From positions 1 to 5,137 of the forward strand of contig JAFGVT010000090.1 in the NCBI GenBank assembly GCA_016937825.1: 5,137 nt of DNA, given 5' to 3'. The translations under genes and the position numbers were made by a program. Positions 4,674-5,137 of this stretch are shown piece after piece. Position 1 is the first letter of the stretch; each line of letters starts with the position of its first letter. The stretch comes from Fidelibacterota bacterium. Lineage in GTDB: Bacteria > Fidelibacterota > Fidelibacteria > Fidelibacterales > Fidelibacteraceae. The notes beneath the pieces were generated by a model that was given only the letters and a program-made list of their open reading frames with translations, was not told where the DNA came from and ran no database searches.

Positions 4674-5137
4674 CTAGCCGAGAACTGAAAAATCCGCGAA
4701 GATCAAAAATATCAGAATGATCAGGACCAGCAGTATTGCACTGACCGGTCTTGCGAGTTTCCAGGGCGTCATGTCAACGGCGTTTACGTCGTGCTGAACG
4801 AATTCCGTTTCGCGCGGCCGGGCGGCTCCAATGATCAGCATGGTAACGATCAGATAGGCAAAGACCAGCCCCAGAAAGTGATATTCATGCATTTGCGCCA
4901 CAATTTTATTGAAGGGCGGAATAAAATATCCCGTAGCAATAATCACAAGTCCACCGATAAGTCCGGTTTTTGCCGCCCGGGCGGGAACGCGCCGGGTCAG
5001 CATGCCGACCAGAACGACGGCAAAGATCGGGATAAAATAGATCCCGTTCATCTTTTGGAGATAGCTGTAGATACTGCCCGTGCCTGCAAGCAGGGGCGCA
5101 ACGATCATGGCAAAGACGGACAGAAGGATCCCCACGA
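4674..5137 (-). CDS. SSS-family sodium/solute symporter, C-terminal part (truncated by window edge)
   Basis: The minus-strand frame enters from beyond the window and ends at TAG (4676-4674), showing the last 153 complete residues. Counting from the first complete codon, hydrophobic segments lie at about 3-18, 31-46, 57-73, 85-104 and 130-148. Between the first two is SIYSYLQKMNGIYFIPIF, then VGMLTRRVPARAAKTGLIGG, and near the end DMTPWKLARPVSA before the last helix. This NG-Y--PI, then T/K-R-VPA-AAK pattern, and the late P-W-K-x-A-x-P element before a final helix, are typical of solute:sodium symporters of the SLC5/SGLT-like group (YidK-like). Such proteins use the inward Na+ gradient to import a sugar or other small organic solute. 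The substrate-binding and Na+ sites lie in the missing part, so the solute is unknown. Confidence 0.88.
   Translation of the reverse strand, partial: VGILLSVFAMIVAPLLAGTGSIYSYLQKMNGIYFIPIFAVVLVGMLTRRVPARAAKTGLIGGLVIIATGYFIPPFNKIVAQMHEYHFLGLVFAYLIVTMLIIGAARPRETEFVQHDVNAVDMTPWKLARPVSAILLVLIILIFLIFADFSVLG

Overview
The window looks like chromosome of a Gram-negative bacterium at roughly 50% GC. Genes are compact, start codons are preceded by purine-rich ribosome sites (GGAG, AAAGGA, GAGGAG), and promoters are sigma70-like. An exported lipoprotein-type thioredoxin, an exported repeat protein and a Na+/solute symporter fit a free-living heterotroph, perhaps in the FCB (Bacteroidota-related) or a spirochaete-like lineage. 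That placement is a weak inference; nothing here fixes the taxon. No mobile element, CRISPR array or phage gene is visible.

Layout. Positions 1-156 (minus) hold the N-terminus of an OsmC-family protein with its own promoter. Positions 343-585 (plus) hold three closely spaced tRNA genes, Gln(CTG), Glu(CTC) and Arg(ACG), with a promoter before and a hairpin terminator after. An MFS transporter follows at 653-1828. Its 3' end overlaps a small minus-strand gene (1805-1972) for a 55-residue protein with a basic, proline-rich middle and a C-terminal membrane anchor. A striking two-tier palindrome (1867-1908) lies inside that small gene, 38 bases past the MFS stop.

Positions 2132-3251 form one transcription unit with a good promoter (TTGACA-16-TATATT), an ArsR-type repressor, a translationally coupled 78-residue glutaredoxin-like disulfide protein (CPMC), an exported thioredoxin-fold protein (CPPC) and a terminator. 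It looks like a metal- or thiol-responsive redox operon: the repressor senses through cysteines, one redox protein acts in the cytoplasm and one outside the inner membrane. The metal or organoarsenical permease and the CcdA/DsbD electron conduit often expected near such genes are absent from the segment.

The minus strand then carries, right to left, the C-terminal third of an SSS-family sodium/solute symporter (4674 to beyond the window) and an exported 427-residue protein (3258-4541) with repeated G-P-F-D/E motifs suggesting a beta-propeller-like fold. The latter converges on the redox operon at a shared bidirectional hairpin (3230-3251).

The points most worth a second look are the redox operon without a transporter, the small tail-anchored protein antisense to the MFS 3' end, the composite palindrome, and the uncharacterised repeat protein.
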